Assembly: GCA_037893225.1 (NCBI GenBank)
Contig: JAZGUH010000706.1
Coordinates: forward strand, 248,001 to 312,000
DNA length: 64,000 nucleotides
Reading direction: 5' to 3'
Source: Hippasteria phrygiana
Lineage: Eukaryota > Echinodermata > Asteroidea > Valvatida > Goniasteridae
Part shown: piece after piece, positions 50,239 through 63,884 of the stretch
Position numbering within the stretch: the first letter of the stretch is position 1
Layout: the number at the start of each line of letters is the position of its first letter
Notes under the pieces: model-generated
What the model saw: the letters and a program-made list of their open reading frames with translations, nothing else
What the model was told of the DNA's origin: nothing
The model's database searches: none
Made by a program: the position numbers and the translations under genes

Positions 50239-52549
50239 ATGAAATATAAACCAAATACAGTAATTTTGACATGTATGGATAGCTTAGATCTGGCGCTACA
50301 TGTTGCAATTATCGGCGGCTTCTTAGAGTTAAAACTTGTGGAGAAAATTCAAACCTCGCAATGTTTATTTTCTTTCCGGCCAACATCTGTGTACATGTTA
50401 CCGTCTATTTATTGCTCCATGCATGTCAAATTCCCTAGGGTATGACTTGCTTTACTCATTCATAATTGCATGAAATATAAACCAAATTCAGTAATTTTGA
50501 CATGTATGGATAGCTTAGATCTGGCGCTACATGTTGCAATTATCGGCGGCTTCTTAGAGTTAAAACTTGTGGAGAAAATTCAAACCTCGCAATGTTTATT
50601 TTCTTTCCGGCCAACATCTGTGTACATGTTACCGTCTATTTATTGCTCCATGCCTGTCAAATTCCCTAGGGTATGACTTGCTTTACTCATTCATAATTGC
50701 ATGAAATATAAACCAAAAACAGTAATTTTGACATGTATGGATAGCTTAGATCTGGCGCTACATGTTGCAATTATCGGCGGCTTCTTAGAGTTAAAACTTG
50801 TGGAGAAAATTCAAACCTCGCAATGTTTATTTTCTTTCCGGCCAACATCTGTGTACATGTTACCGTCTATTTATTGCTCCATGCCTGTCAAATTCCCTGG
50901 GGTATGACTTGCTTTACTCATTCATAATTGCATGAAATATAAACCAAATACAGTAATTTTGACATGTATGGATAGCTTAGATCTGGCGCTACATGTTGCA
51001 ATTATCGGCGGCTTCTTAGAGTTAAAACTTGTGGAGAAAATTCAAACCTCGCAATGTTTATTTTCTTTCCGGCCAACATCTGTGTACATGTTACCGTCTA
51101 TTTATTGCTCCATGCCTGTCAAATTCCCTGGGGTATGACTTGCTTTACTCATTCATAATTGCATGAAATATAAACCAAATACAGTAATTTTGACATGTAT
51201 GGATAGCTTAGATCTGGCGCTACATGTTGCAATTATCGGCGGCTTCTTAGAGTTAAAACTTGTGGAGAAAATTCAAACCTCGCAATGTTTATTTTCTTTC
51301 CGGCCAACATCTGTGTACATGTTACCGTCTATTTATTGCTCCATGCATGTCAAATTCCCTAGGGTATGACTTGCTTTACTCATTCATAATTGCATGAAAT
51401 ATAAACCAAATTCAGTAATTTTGACATGTATGGATAGCTTAGATCTGGCGCTACATGTTGCAATTATCGGCGGCTTCTTAGAGTTAAAACTTGTGGAGAA
51501 AATTCAAACCTCGCAATGTTTATTTTCTTTCCGGCCAACATCTGTGTACATGTTACCGTCTATTTATTGCTCCATGCCTGTCAAATTCCCTAGGGTATGA
51601 CTTGCTTTACTCATTCATAATTGCATGAAATATAAACCAAAAACAGTAATTTTGACATGTATGGATAGCTTAGATCTGGCGCTACATGTTGCAATTATCG
51701 GCGGCTTCTTAGAGTTAAAACTTGTGGAGAAAATTCAAACCTCGCAATGTTTATTTTCTTTCCGGCCAACATCTGTGTACATGTTACCGTCTATTTATTG
51801 CTCCATGCCTGTCAAATTCCCTGGGGTATGACTTGCTTTACTCATTCATAATTGCATGAAATATAAACCAAATACAGTAATTTTGACATGTATGGATAGC
51901 TTAGATCTGGCGCTACATGTTGCAATTATCGGCGGCTTCTTAGAGTTAAAACTTGTGGAGAAAATTCAAACCTCGCAATGTTTATTTTCTTTCCGGCCAA
52001 CATCTGTGTACATGTTACCGTCTATTTATTGCTCCATGCATGTCAAATTCCCTAGGGTATGACTTGCTTTACTCATTCATAATTGCATGAAATATAAACC
52101 AAATTCAGTAATTTTGACATGTATGGATAGCTTAGATCTGGCGCTACATGTTGCAATTATCGGCGGCTTCTTAGAGTTAACACTTGTGGAGAAAATTCAA
52201 ACCTCGCAATGTTTATTTTCTTCCCGGCCACGATCTGTGTGCAGATTATCTTTTATTTATTGCTCCATGCCTGTTAAATTCCCTGGGGTATGGACTTGCT
52301 TTACTCATTCATAATTGCATGAAATATCAACCAAATTCAGTAATTTTGACATGTATGGATAGCTTAGATCTGGCGCTACATGTTGCAATTATCGGCGGCT
52401 TCTTAGAGTTAAAACTTGTGGAGAAAATTCAAACCTCGCAATGTTTATTTTCTTTCCGGCCAACATCTGTGTACATGTTACCGTCTATTTATTGCTCCAT
52501 GCCTGTCAAATTCCCTAGGGTATGACTTGCTTTACTCATTCATAATTGC

Positions 52550-54400
52550 ATGAAATATAAACCAAATACAGTAATTTTGACATGTATGGATAGCTTAGAT
52601 CTGGCGCTACATGTTGCAATTATCGGCGGCTTCTTAGAGTTAAAACTTGTGGAGAAAATTCAAACCTCGCAATGTTTATTTTCTTTCCGGCCAACATCTG
52701 TGTACATGTTACCGTCTATTTATTGCTCCATGCCTGTCAAATTCCCTAGGGTATGACTTGCTTTACTCATTCATAATTGCATGAAATATAAACCAAATTC
52801 AGTAATTTTGACATGTATGGATAGCTTAGATCTGGCGCTACATGTTGCAATTATCGGCGGCTTCTTAGAGTTAAAACTTGTGGAGAAAATTCAAACCTCG
52901 CAATGTTTATTTTCTTTCCGGCCAACATCTGTGTGCATATTACCTTCTATTTATTGCTCCATGCCTGTCAAATTCCCTGGGGTATGGACTTGCTTTACTC
53001 ATTCATAATTGCATGAAATATCAACCAAATTCAGTAATTTTGACATGTATGGATAGCTTAGATCTGGCGCTACATGTTGCAATTATCGGCGGCTTCTTAG
53101 AGTTAACACTTGTGGAGAAAATTCAAACCTCGCAATGTTTATTTTCTTTCCGGCCAACATCTGTGTACATGTTACCGTCTATTTATTGCTCCATGCATGT
53201 CAAATTCCCTAGGGTATGACTTGCTTTACTCATTCATAATTGCATGAAATATCAACCAAATTCAGTAATTTTGACATGTATGGATAGCTTAGATCTGGCG
53301 CTACATGTTGCAATTATCGGCGGCTTCTTAGAGTTAAAACTTGTGGAGAAAATTCAAACCTCGCAATGTTTATTTTCTTTCCGGCCACCATCTGTGTGCA
53401 GATTACCTCTTATTTATTGCTCCATGCCTGTCAAATTCCCTGGGGTATGGACTTGCTTTACTCATTCATAATTGCATGAAATATCAACCAAATTCAGTAA
53501 TTTTGACATGTATGGATAGCTTAGATCTGGCGCTACATGTTGCAATTATCGGCGGCTTCTTAGAGTTAAAACTTGTGGAGAAAATTCAAACCTCGCAATG
53601 TTTATTTTCTTTCCGGCCAACATCTGTGTACATGTTACCGTCTATTTATTGCTCCATGCCTGTCAAATTCCCTAGGGTATGACTTGCTTTACTCATTCAT
53701 AATTGCATGAAATATAAACCAAATTCAGTAATTTTGACATGTATGGATAGCTTAGATCTGGCGCTACATGTTGCAATTATCGGCGGCTTCTTAGAGTTAA
53801 CACTTGTGGAGAAAATTCAAACCTCGCAATGTTTATTTTCTTCCCGGCCACGATCTGTGTGCAGATTATCTTTTATTTATTGCTCCATGCCTGTTAAATT
53901 CCCTGGGGTATGGACTTGCTTTACTCATTCATAATTGCATGAAATATCAACCAAATTCAGTAATTTTGACATGTATGGATAGCTTAGATCTGGCGCTACA
54001 TGTTGCAATTATCGGCGGCTTCTTAGAGTTAAAACTTGTGGAGAAAATTCAAACCTCGCAATGTTTATTTTCTTTCCGGCCAACATCTGTGTACATGTTA
54101 CCGTCTATTTATTGCTCCATGCCTGTCAAATTCCCTAGGGTATGACTTGCTTTACTCATTCATAATTGCATGAAATATAAACCAAAAACAGTAATTTTGA
54201 CATGTATGGATAGCTTAGATCTGGCGCTACATGTTGCAATTATCGGCGGCTTCTTAGAGTTAAAACTTGTGGAGAAAATTCAAACCTCGCAATGTTTATT
54301 TTCTTTCCGGCCAACATCTGTGTACATGTTACCGTCTATTTATTGCTCCATGCCTGTCAAATTCCCTGGGGTATGACTTGCTTTACTCATTCATAATTGC
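52550..54400. repeat. 8-monomer block, also present at 59721-61571
   Basis: A-I-T-C2-D-E-D-K occurs here and again 7171 bp downstream. The 232-bp form of class I is unique to these two blocks. One difference was noticed: AAACAAAATTC in the I unit at 59952. Confidence 0.88.
53013..53243. repeat. Class T monomer (C95 with ATGCATG)
   Basis: C10, T19 and C95 in front of cassette y with A185, 231 bp. Copies are at 47000, 48851, 53013, 56252 and 60184; 532 is similar with A19. It always precedes a C2 unit. The copies at 48851 and 56252 share a private G-to-C change (CTGTCTACATG). Confidence 0.88.
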
Positions 54401-57400
54401 ATGAAATATAAACCAAATACAGTAATTTTGACATGTATGGATAGCTTAGATCTGGCGCTACATGTTGCAATTATCGGCGGCTTCTTAGAGTTAAAACTTG
54501 TGGAGAAAATTCAAACCTCGCAATGTTTATTTTCTTTCCGGCCAACATCTGTGTACATGTTACCGTCTATTTATTGCTCCATGCATGTCAAATTCCCTAG
54601 GGTATGACTTGCTTTACTCATTCATAATTGCATGAAATATCAACCAAATTCAGTAATTTTGACATGTATGGATAGCTTAGATCTGGCGCTACATGTTGCA
54701 ATTATCGGCGGCTTCTTAGAGTTAAAACTTGTGGAGAAAATTCAAACCTCGCAATGTTTATTTTCTTTCCGGCCACCATCTGTGTGCAGATTACCTCTTA
54801 TTTATTGCTCCATGCCTGTCAAATTCCCTGGGGTATGGACTTGCTTTACTCATTCATAATTGCATGAAATATCAACCAAATTCAGTAATTTTGACATGTA
54901 TGGATAGCTTAGATCTGGCGCTACATGTTGCAATTATCGGCGGCTTCTTAGAGTTAAAACTTGTGGAGAAAATTCAAACCTCGCAATGTTTATTTTCTTC
55001 CCGGCCACGATCTGTGTGCAGATTATGTTTTATTTATTGCTCCATGCCTGTTAAATTCCCTGGGGTATGGACTTGCTTTACTCATTCATAATTGCATGAA
55101 ATATCAACCAAATTCAGTAATTTTGACATGTATGGATAGCTTAGATCTGGCGCTACATGTTGCAATTATCGGCGGCTTCTTAGAGTTAAAACTTGTGGAG
55201 AAAATTCAAACCTCGCAATGTTTATTTTCTTTCCGGCCAACATCTGTGTACATGTTACCGTCTATTTATTGCTCCATGCCTGTCAAATTCCCTAGGGTAT
55301 GACTTGCTTTACTCATTCATAATTGCATGAAATATAAACCAAATACAGTAATTTTGACATGTATGGATAGCTTAGATCTGGCGCTACATGTTGCAATTAT
55401 CGGCGGCTTCTTAGAGTTAAAACTTGTGGAGAAAATTCAAACCTCGCAATGTTTATTTTCTTTCCGGCCAACATCTGTGTACATGTTACCGTCTATTTAT
55501 TGCTCCATGCCTGTCAAATTCCCTAGGGTATGACTTGCTTTACTCATTCATAATTGCATGAAATATAAACCAAATACAGTAATTTTGACATGTATGGATA
55601 GCTTAGATCTGGCGCTACATGTTGCAATTATCGGCGGCTTCTTAGAGTTAAAACTTGTGGAGAAAATTCAAACCTCGCAATGTTTATTTTCTTTCCGGCC
55701 AACATCTGTGTACATGTTACCGTCTATTTATTGCTCCATGCCTGTCAAATTCCCTAGGGTATGACTTGCTTTACTCATTCATAATTGCATGAAATATAAA
55801 CCAAATACAGTAATTTTGACATGTATGGATAGCTTAGATCTGGCGCTACATGTTGCAATTATCGGCGGCTTCTTAGAGTTAAAACTTGTGGAGAAAATTC
55901 AAACCTCGCAATGTTTATTTTCTTTCCGGCCAACATCTGTGTACATGTTACCGTCTATTTATTGCTCCATGCATGTCAAATTCCCTAGGGTATGACTTGC
56001 TTTACTCATTCATAATTGCATGAAATATCAACCAAATTCAGTAATTTTGACATGTATGGATAGCTTAGATCTGGCGCTACATGTTGCAATTATCGGCGGC
56101 TTCTTAGAGTTAACACTTGTGGAGAAAATTCAAACCTCGCAATGTTTATTTTCTTCCCGGCCACCATCTGTGTGCAGATTACCTCTTATTTATTGCTCCA
56201 TGCCTGTCAAATTCCCTGGGGTATGGACTTGCTTTACTCATTCATAATTGCATGAAATATCAACCAAATTCAGTAATTTTGACATGTATGGATAGCTTAG
56301 ATCTGGCGCTACATGTTGCAATTATCGGCGGCTTCTTAGAGTTAACACTTGTGGAGAAAATTCAAACCTCGCAATGTTTATTTTCTTTCCGGCCAACATC
56401 TGTCTACATGTTACCGTCTATTTATTGCTCCATGCATGTCAAATTCCCTAGGGTATGACTTGCTTTACTCATTCATAATTGCATGAAATATCAACCAAAT
56501 TCAGTAATTTTGACATGTATGGATAGCTTAGATCTGGCGCTACATGTTGCAATTATCGGCGGCTTCTTAGAGTTAAAACTTGTGGAGAAAATTCAAACCT
56601 CGCAATGTTTATTTTCTTTCCGGCCACCATCTGTGTGCAGATTACCTCTTATTTATTGCTCCATGCCTGTCAAATTCCCTGGGGTATGGACTTGCTTTAC
56701 TCATTCATAATTGCATGAAATATCAACCAAATTCAGTAATTTTGACATGTATGGATAGCTTAGATCTGGCGCTACATGTTGCAATTATCGGCGGCTTCTT
56801 AGAGTTAAAACTTGTGGAGAAAATTCAAACCTCGCAATGTTTATTTTCTTTCCGGCCAACATCTGTGTACATGTTACCGTCTATTTATTGCTCCATGCCT
56901 GTCAAATTCCCTAGGGTATGACTTGCTTTACTCATTCATAATTGCATGAAATATAAACCAAATTCAGTAATTTTGACATGTATGGATAGCTTAGATCTGG
57001 CGCTACATGTTGCAATTATCGGCGGCTTCTTAGAGTTAACACTTGTGGAGAAAATTCAAACCTCGCAATGTTTATTTTCTTCCCGGCCACGATCTGTGTG
57101 CAGATTATCTTTTATTTATTGCTCCATGCCTGTTAAATTCCCTGGGGTATGGACTTGCTTTACTCATTCATAATTGCATGAAATATCAACCAAATTCAGT
57201 AATTTTGACATGTATGGATAGCTTAGATCTGGCGCTACATGTTGCAATTATCGGCGGCTTCTTAGAGTTAAAACTTGTGGAGAAAATTCAAACCTCGCAA
57301 TGTTTATTTTCTTTCCGGCCAACATCTGTGTACATGTTACCGTCTATTTATTGCTCCATGCCTGTCAAATTCCCTAGGGTATGACTTGCTTTACTCATTC

Positions 57401-60400
57401 ATAATTGCATGAAATATAAACCAAAAACAGTAATTTTGACATGTATGGATAGCTTAGATCTGGCGCTACATGTTGCAATTATCGGCGGCTTCTTAGAGTT
57501 AAAACTTGTGGAGAAAATTCAAACCTCGCAATGTTTATTTTCTTTCCGGCCAACATCTGTGTACATGTTACCGTCTATTTATTGCTCCATGCCTGTCAAA
57601 TTCCCTGGGGTATGACTTGCTTTACTCATTCATAATTGCATGAAATATAAACCAAATACAGTAATTTTGACATGTATGGATAGCTTAGATCTGGCGCTAC
57701 ATGTTGCAATTATCGGCGGCTTCTTAGAGTTAAAACTTGTGGAGAAAATTCAAACCTCGCAATGTTTATTTTCTTTCCGGCCAACATCTGTGTACATGTT
57801 ACCGTCTATTTATTGCTCCATGCCTGTCAAATTCCCTAGGGTATGACTTGCTTTACTCATTCATAATTGCATGAAATATAAACCAAATTCAGTAATTTTG
57901 ACATGTATGGATAGCTTAGATCTGGCGCTACATGTTGCAATTATCGGCGGCTTCTTAGAGTTAACACTTGTGGAGAAAATTCAAACCTCGCAATGTTTAT
58001 TTTCTTCCCGGCCACGATCTGTGTGCAGATTATCTTTTATTTATTGCTCCATGCCTGTTAAATTCCCTGGGGTATGGACTTGCTTTACTCATTCATAATT
58101 GCATGAAATATCAACCAAATTCAGTAATTTTGACATGTATGGATAGCTTAGATCTGGCGCTACATGTTGCAATTATCGGCGGCTTCTTAGAGTTAAAACT
58201 TGTGGAGAAAATTCAAACCTCGCAATGTTTATTTTCTTTCCGGCCAACATCTGTGTACATGTTACCGTCTATTTATTGCTCCATGCCTGTCAAATTCCCT
58301 AGGGTATGACTTGCTTTACTCATTCATAATTGCATGAAATATAAACCAAAAACAGTAATTTTGACATGTATGGATAGCTTAGATCTGGCGCTACATGTTG
58401 CAATTATCGGCGGCTTCTTAGAGTTAAAACTTGTGGAGAAAATTCAAACCTCGCAATGTTTATTTTCTTTCCGGCCAACATCTGTGTACATGTTACCGTC
58501 TATTTATTGCTCCATGCCTGTCAAATTCCCTAGGGTATGACTTGCTTTACTCATTCATAATTGCATGAAATATAAACCAAATACAGTAATTTTGACATGT
58601 ATGGATAGCTTAGATCTGGCGCTACATGTTGCAATTATCGGCGGCTTCTTAGAGTTAAAACTTGTGGAGAAAATTCAAACCTCGCAATGTTTATTTTCTT
58701 TCCGGCCAACATCTGTGTACATGTTACCGTCTATTTATTGCTCCATGCCTGTCAAATTCCCTGGGGTATGACTTGCTTTACTCATTCATAATTGCATGAA
58801 ATATAAACCAAATACAGTAATTTTGACATGTATGGATAGCTTAGATCTGGCGCTACATGTTGCAATTATCGGCGGCTTCTTAGAGTTAAAACTTGTGGAG
58901 AAAATTCAAACCTCGCAATGTTTATTTTCTTTCCGGCCAACATCTGTGTACATGTTACCGTCTATTTATTGCTCCATGCCTGTCAAATTCCCTAGGGTAT
59001 GACTTGCTTTACTCATTCATAATTGCATGAAATATAAACCAAATTCAGTAATTTTGACATGTATGGATAGCTTAGATCTGGCGCTACATGTTGCAATTAT
59101 CGGCGGCTTCTTAGAGTTAACACTTGTGGAGAAAATTCAAACCTCGCAATGTTTATTTTCTTCCCGGCCACGATCTGTGTGCAGATTATCTTTTATTTAT
59201 TGCTCCATGCCTGTTAAATTCCCTGGGGTATGGACTTGCTTTACTCATTCATAATTGCATGAAATATCAACCAAATTCAGTAATTTTGACATGTATGGAT
59301 AGCTTAGATCTGGCGCTACATGTTGCAATTATCGGCGGCTTCTTAGAGTTAAAACTTGTGGAGAAAATTCAAACCTCGCAATGTTTATTTTCTTTCCGGC
59401 CAACATCTGTGTACATGTTACCGTCTATTTATTGCTCCATGCCTGTCAAATTCCCTAGGGTATGACTTGCTTTACTCATTCATAATTGCATGAAATATAA
59501 ACCAAAAACAGTAATTTTGACATGTATGGATAGCTTAGATCTGGCGCTACATGTTGCAATTATCGGCGGCTTCTTAGAGTTAAAACTTGTGGAGAAAATT
59601 CAAACCTCGCAATGTTTATTTTCTTTCCGGCCAACATCTGTGTACATGTTACCGTCTATTTATTGCTCCATGCCTGTCAAATTCCCTAGGGTATGACTTG
59701 CTTTACTCATTCATAATTGCATGAAATATAAACCAAATACAGTAATTTTGACATGTATGGATAGCTTAGATCTGGCGCTACATGTTGCAATTATCGGCGG
59801 CTTCTTAGAGTTAAAACTTGTGGAGAAAATTCAAACCTCGCAATGTTTATTTTCTTTCCGGCCAACATCTGTGTACATGTTACCGTCTATTTATTGCTCC
59901 ATGCCTGTCAAATTCCCTAGGGTATGACTTGCTTTACTCATTCATAATTGCATGAAATATAAACAAAATTCAGTAATTTTGACATGTATGGATAGCTTAG
60001 ATCTGGCGCTACATGTTGCAATTATCGGCGGCTTCTTAGAGTTAAAACTTGTGGAGAAAATTCAAACCTCGCAATGTTTATTTTCTTTCCGGCCAACATC
60101 TGTGTGCATATTACCTTCTATTTATTGCTCCATGCCTGTCAAATTCCCTGGGGTATGGACTTGCTTTACTCATTCATAATTGCATGAAATATCAACCAAA
60201 TTCAGTAATTTTGACATGTATGGATAGCTTAGATCTGGCGCTACATGTTGCAATTATCGGCGGCTTCTTAGAGTTAACACTTGTGGAGAAAATTCAAACC
60301 TCGCAATGTTTATTTTCTTTCCGGCCAACATCTGTGTACATGTTACCGTCTATTTATTGCTCCATGCATGTCAAATTCCCTAGGGTATGACTTGCTTTAC

Positions 60401-63400
60401 TCATTCATAATTGCATGAAATATCAACCAAATTCAGTAATTTTGACATGTATGGATAGCTTAGATCTGGCGCTACATGTTGCAATTATCGGCGGCTTCTT
60501 AGAGTTAAAACTTGTGGAGAAAATTCAAACCTCGCAATGTTTATTTTCTTTCCGGCCACCATCTGTGTGCAGATTACCTCTTATTTATTGCTCCATGCCT
60601 GTCAAATTCCCTGGGGTATGGACTTGCTTTACTCATTCATAATTGCATGAAATATCAACCAAATTCAGTAATTTTGACATGTATGGATAGCTTAGATCTG
60701 GCGCTACATGTTGCAATTATCGGCGGCTTCTTAGAGTTAAAACTTGTGGAGAAAATTCAAACCTCGCAATGTTTATTTTCTTTCCGGCCAACATCTGTGT
60801 ACATGTTACCGTCTATTTATTGCTCCATGCCTGTCAAATTCCCTAGGGTATGACTTGCTTTACTCATTCATAATTGCATGAAATATAAACCAAATTCAGT
60901 AATTTTGACATGTATGGATAGCTTAGATCTGGCGCTACATGTTGCAATTATCGGCGGCTTCTTAGAGTTAACACTTGTGGAGAAAATTCAAACCTCGCAA
61001 TGTTTATTTTCTTCCCGGCCACGATCTGTGTGCAGATTATCTTTTATTTATTGCTCCATGCCTGTTAAATTCCCTGGGGTATGGACTTGCTTTACTCATT
61101 CATAATTGCATGAAATATCAACCAAATTCAGTAATTTTGACATGTATGGATAGCTTAGATCTGGCGCTACATGTTGCAATTATCGGCGGCTTCTTAGAGT
61201 TAAAACTTGTGGAGAAAATTCAAACCTCGCAATGTTTATTTTCTTTCCGGCCAACATCTGTGTACATGTTACCGTCTATTTATTGCTCCATGCCTGTCAA
61301 ATTCCCTAGGGTATGACTTGCTTTACTCATTCATAATTGCATGAAATATAAACCAAAAACAGTAATTTTGACATGTATGGATAGCTTAGATCTGGCGCTA
61401 CATGTTGCAATTATCGGCGGCTTCTTAGAGTTAAAACTTGTGGAGAAAATTCAAACCTCGCAATGTTTATTTTCTTTCCGGCCAACATCTGTGTACATGT
61501 TACCGTCTATTTATTGCTCCATGCCTGTCAAATTCCCTGGGGTATGACTTGCTTTACTCATTCATAATTGCATGAAATATAAACCAAATACAGTAATTTT
61601 GACATGTATGGATAGCTTAGATCTGGCGCTACATGTTGCAATTATCGGCGGCTTCTTAGAGTTAAAACTTGTGGAGAAAATTCAAACCTCGCAATGTTTA
61701 TTTTCTTTCCGGCCAACATCTGTGTACATGTTACCGTCTATTTATTGCTCCATGCCTGTCAAATTCCCTAGGGTATGACTTGCTTTACTCATTCATAATT
61801 GCATGAAATATAAACCAAATTCAGTAATTTTGACATGTATGGATAGCTTAGATCTGGCGCTACATGTTGCAATTATCGGCGGCTTCTTAGAGTTAACACT
61901 TGTGGAGAAAATTCAAACCTCGCAATGTTTATTTTCTTCCCGGCCACGATCTGTGTGCAGATTATCTTTTATTTATTGCTCCATGCCTGTTAAATTCCCT
62001 GGGGTATGGACTTGCTTTACTCATTCATAATTGCATGAAATATCAACCAAATTCAGTAATTTTGACATGTATGGATAGCTTAGATCTGGCGCTACATGTT
62101 GCAATTATCGGCGGCTTCTTAGAGTTAAAACTTGTGGAGAAAATTCAAACCTCGCAATGTTTATTTTCTTTCCGGCCAACATCTGTGTACATGTTACCGT
62201 CTATTTATTGCTCCATGCCTGTCAAATTCCCCAGGGTATGACTTGCTTTACTCATTCATAATTGCATGAAATATAAACCAAAAACAGTAATTTTGACATG
62301 TATGGATAGCTTAGATCTGGCGCTACATGTTGCAATTATCGGCGGCTTCTTAGAGTTAAAACTTGTGGAGAAAATTCAAACCTCGCAATGTTTATTTTCT
62401 TTCCGGCCAACATCTGTGTACATGTTACCGTCTATTTATTGCTCCATGCCTGTCAAATTCCCTAGGGTATGACTTGCTTTACTCATTCATAATTGCATGA
62501 AATATAAACCAAATACAGTAATTTTGACATGTATGGATAGCTTAGATCTGGCGCTACATGTTGCAATTATCGGCGGCTTCTTAGAGTTAAAACTTGTGGA
62601 GAAAATTCAAACCTCGCAATGTTTATTTTCTTTCCGGCCAACATCTGTGTACATGTTACCGTCTATTTATTGCTCCATGCCTGTCAAATTCCCTAGGGTA
62701 TGACTTGCTTTACTCATTCATAATTGCATGAAATATAAACCAAATTCAGTAATTTTGACATGTATGGATAGCTTAGATCTGGCGCTACATGTTGCAATTA
62801 TCGGCGGCTTCTTAGAGTTAAAACTTGTGGAGAAAATTCAAACCTCGCAATGTTTATTTTCTTTCCGGCCAACATCTGTGTGCATATTACCTTCTATTTA
62901 TTGCTCCATGCCTGTCAAATTCCCTGGGGTATGACTTGCTTTAATCATTCATAATTGCATGAAATATAAACCAAATTCAGTAATTTTGACATGTATGGAT
63001 AGCTTAGATCTGGCGCTACATGTTGCAATTATCGGCGGCTTCTTAGAGTTAACACTTGTGGAGAAAATTAAAACCTCGCAATGTTTATTTTCTTCCCGGC
63101 CACGATCTGTGTGCAGATTATCTTTTATTTATTGCTCCATGCCTGTTAAATTCCCTGGGGTATGGACTTGCTTTACTCATTCATAATTGCATGAAATATC
63201 AACCAAATTCAGTAATTTTGACATGTATGGATAGCTTAGATCTGGCGCTACATGTTGCAATTATCGGCGGCTTCTTAGAGTTAAAACTTGTGGAGAAAAT
63301 TCAAACCTCGCAATGTTTATTTTCTTTCCGGCCAACATCTGTGTACATGTTACCGTCTATTTATTGCTCCATGCCTGTCAAATTCCCTAGGGTATGACTT

Positions 63401-63884
63401 GCTTTACTCATTCATAATTGCATGAAATATAAACCAAATTCAGTAATTTTGACATGTATGGATAGCTTAGATCTGGCGCTACATGTTGCAATTATCGGCG
63501 GCTTCTTAGAGTTAACACTTGTGGAGAAAATTCAAACCTCGCAATGTTTATTTTCTTCCCGGCCACGATCTGTGTGCAGATTATCTTTTATTTATTGCTC
63601 CATGCCTGTTAAATTCCCTGGGGTATGGACTTGCTTTACTCATTCATAATTGCATGAAATATCAACCAAATTCAGTAATTTTGACATGTATGGATAGCTT
63701 AGATCTGGCGCTACATGTTGCAATTATCGGCGGCTTCTTAGAGTTAAAACTTGTGGAGAAAATTCAAACCTCGCAATGTTTATTTTCTTTCCGGCCAACA
63801 TCTGTGTACATGTTACCGTCTATTTATTGCTCCATGCCTGTCAAATTCCCTAGGGTATGACTTGCTTTACTCATTCATAATTGC

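Noticed and set aside
68..63860. Hundreds of overlapping 68-120-residue open frames on the plus strand as protein-coding genes
   Set aside because: They are the same frame repeated by the satellite period. They lack any recognisable domain, accept frame-changing 1-2 bp indels and mostly nonsynonymous variants, and have no promoter or unique context. The 113-120-residue versions start at TTG and simply read across a 232-bp unit into the next monomer.
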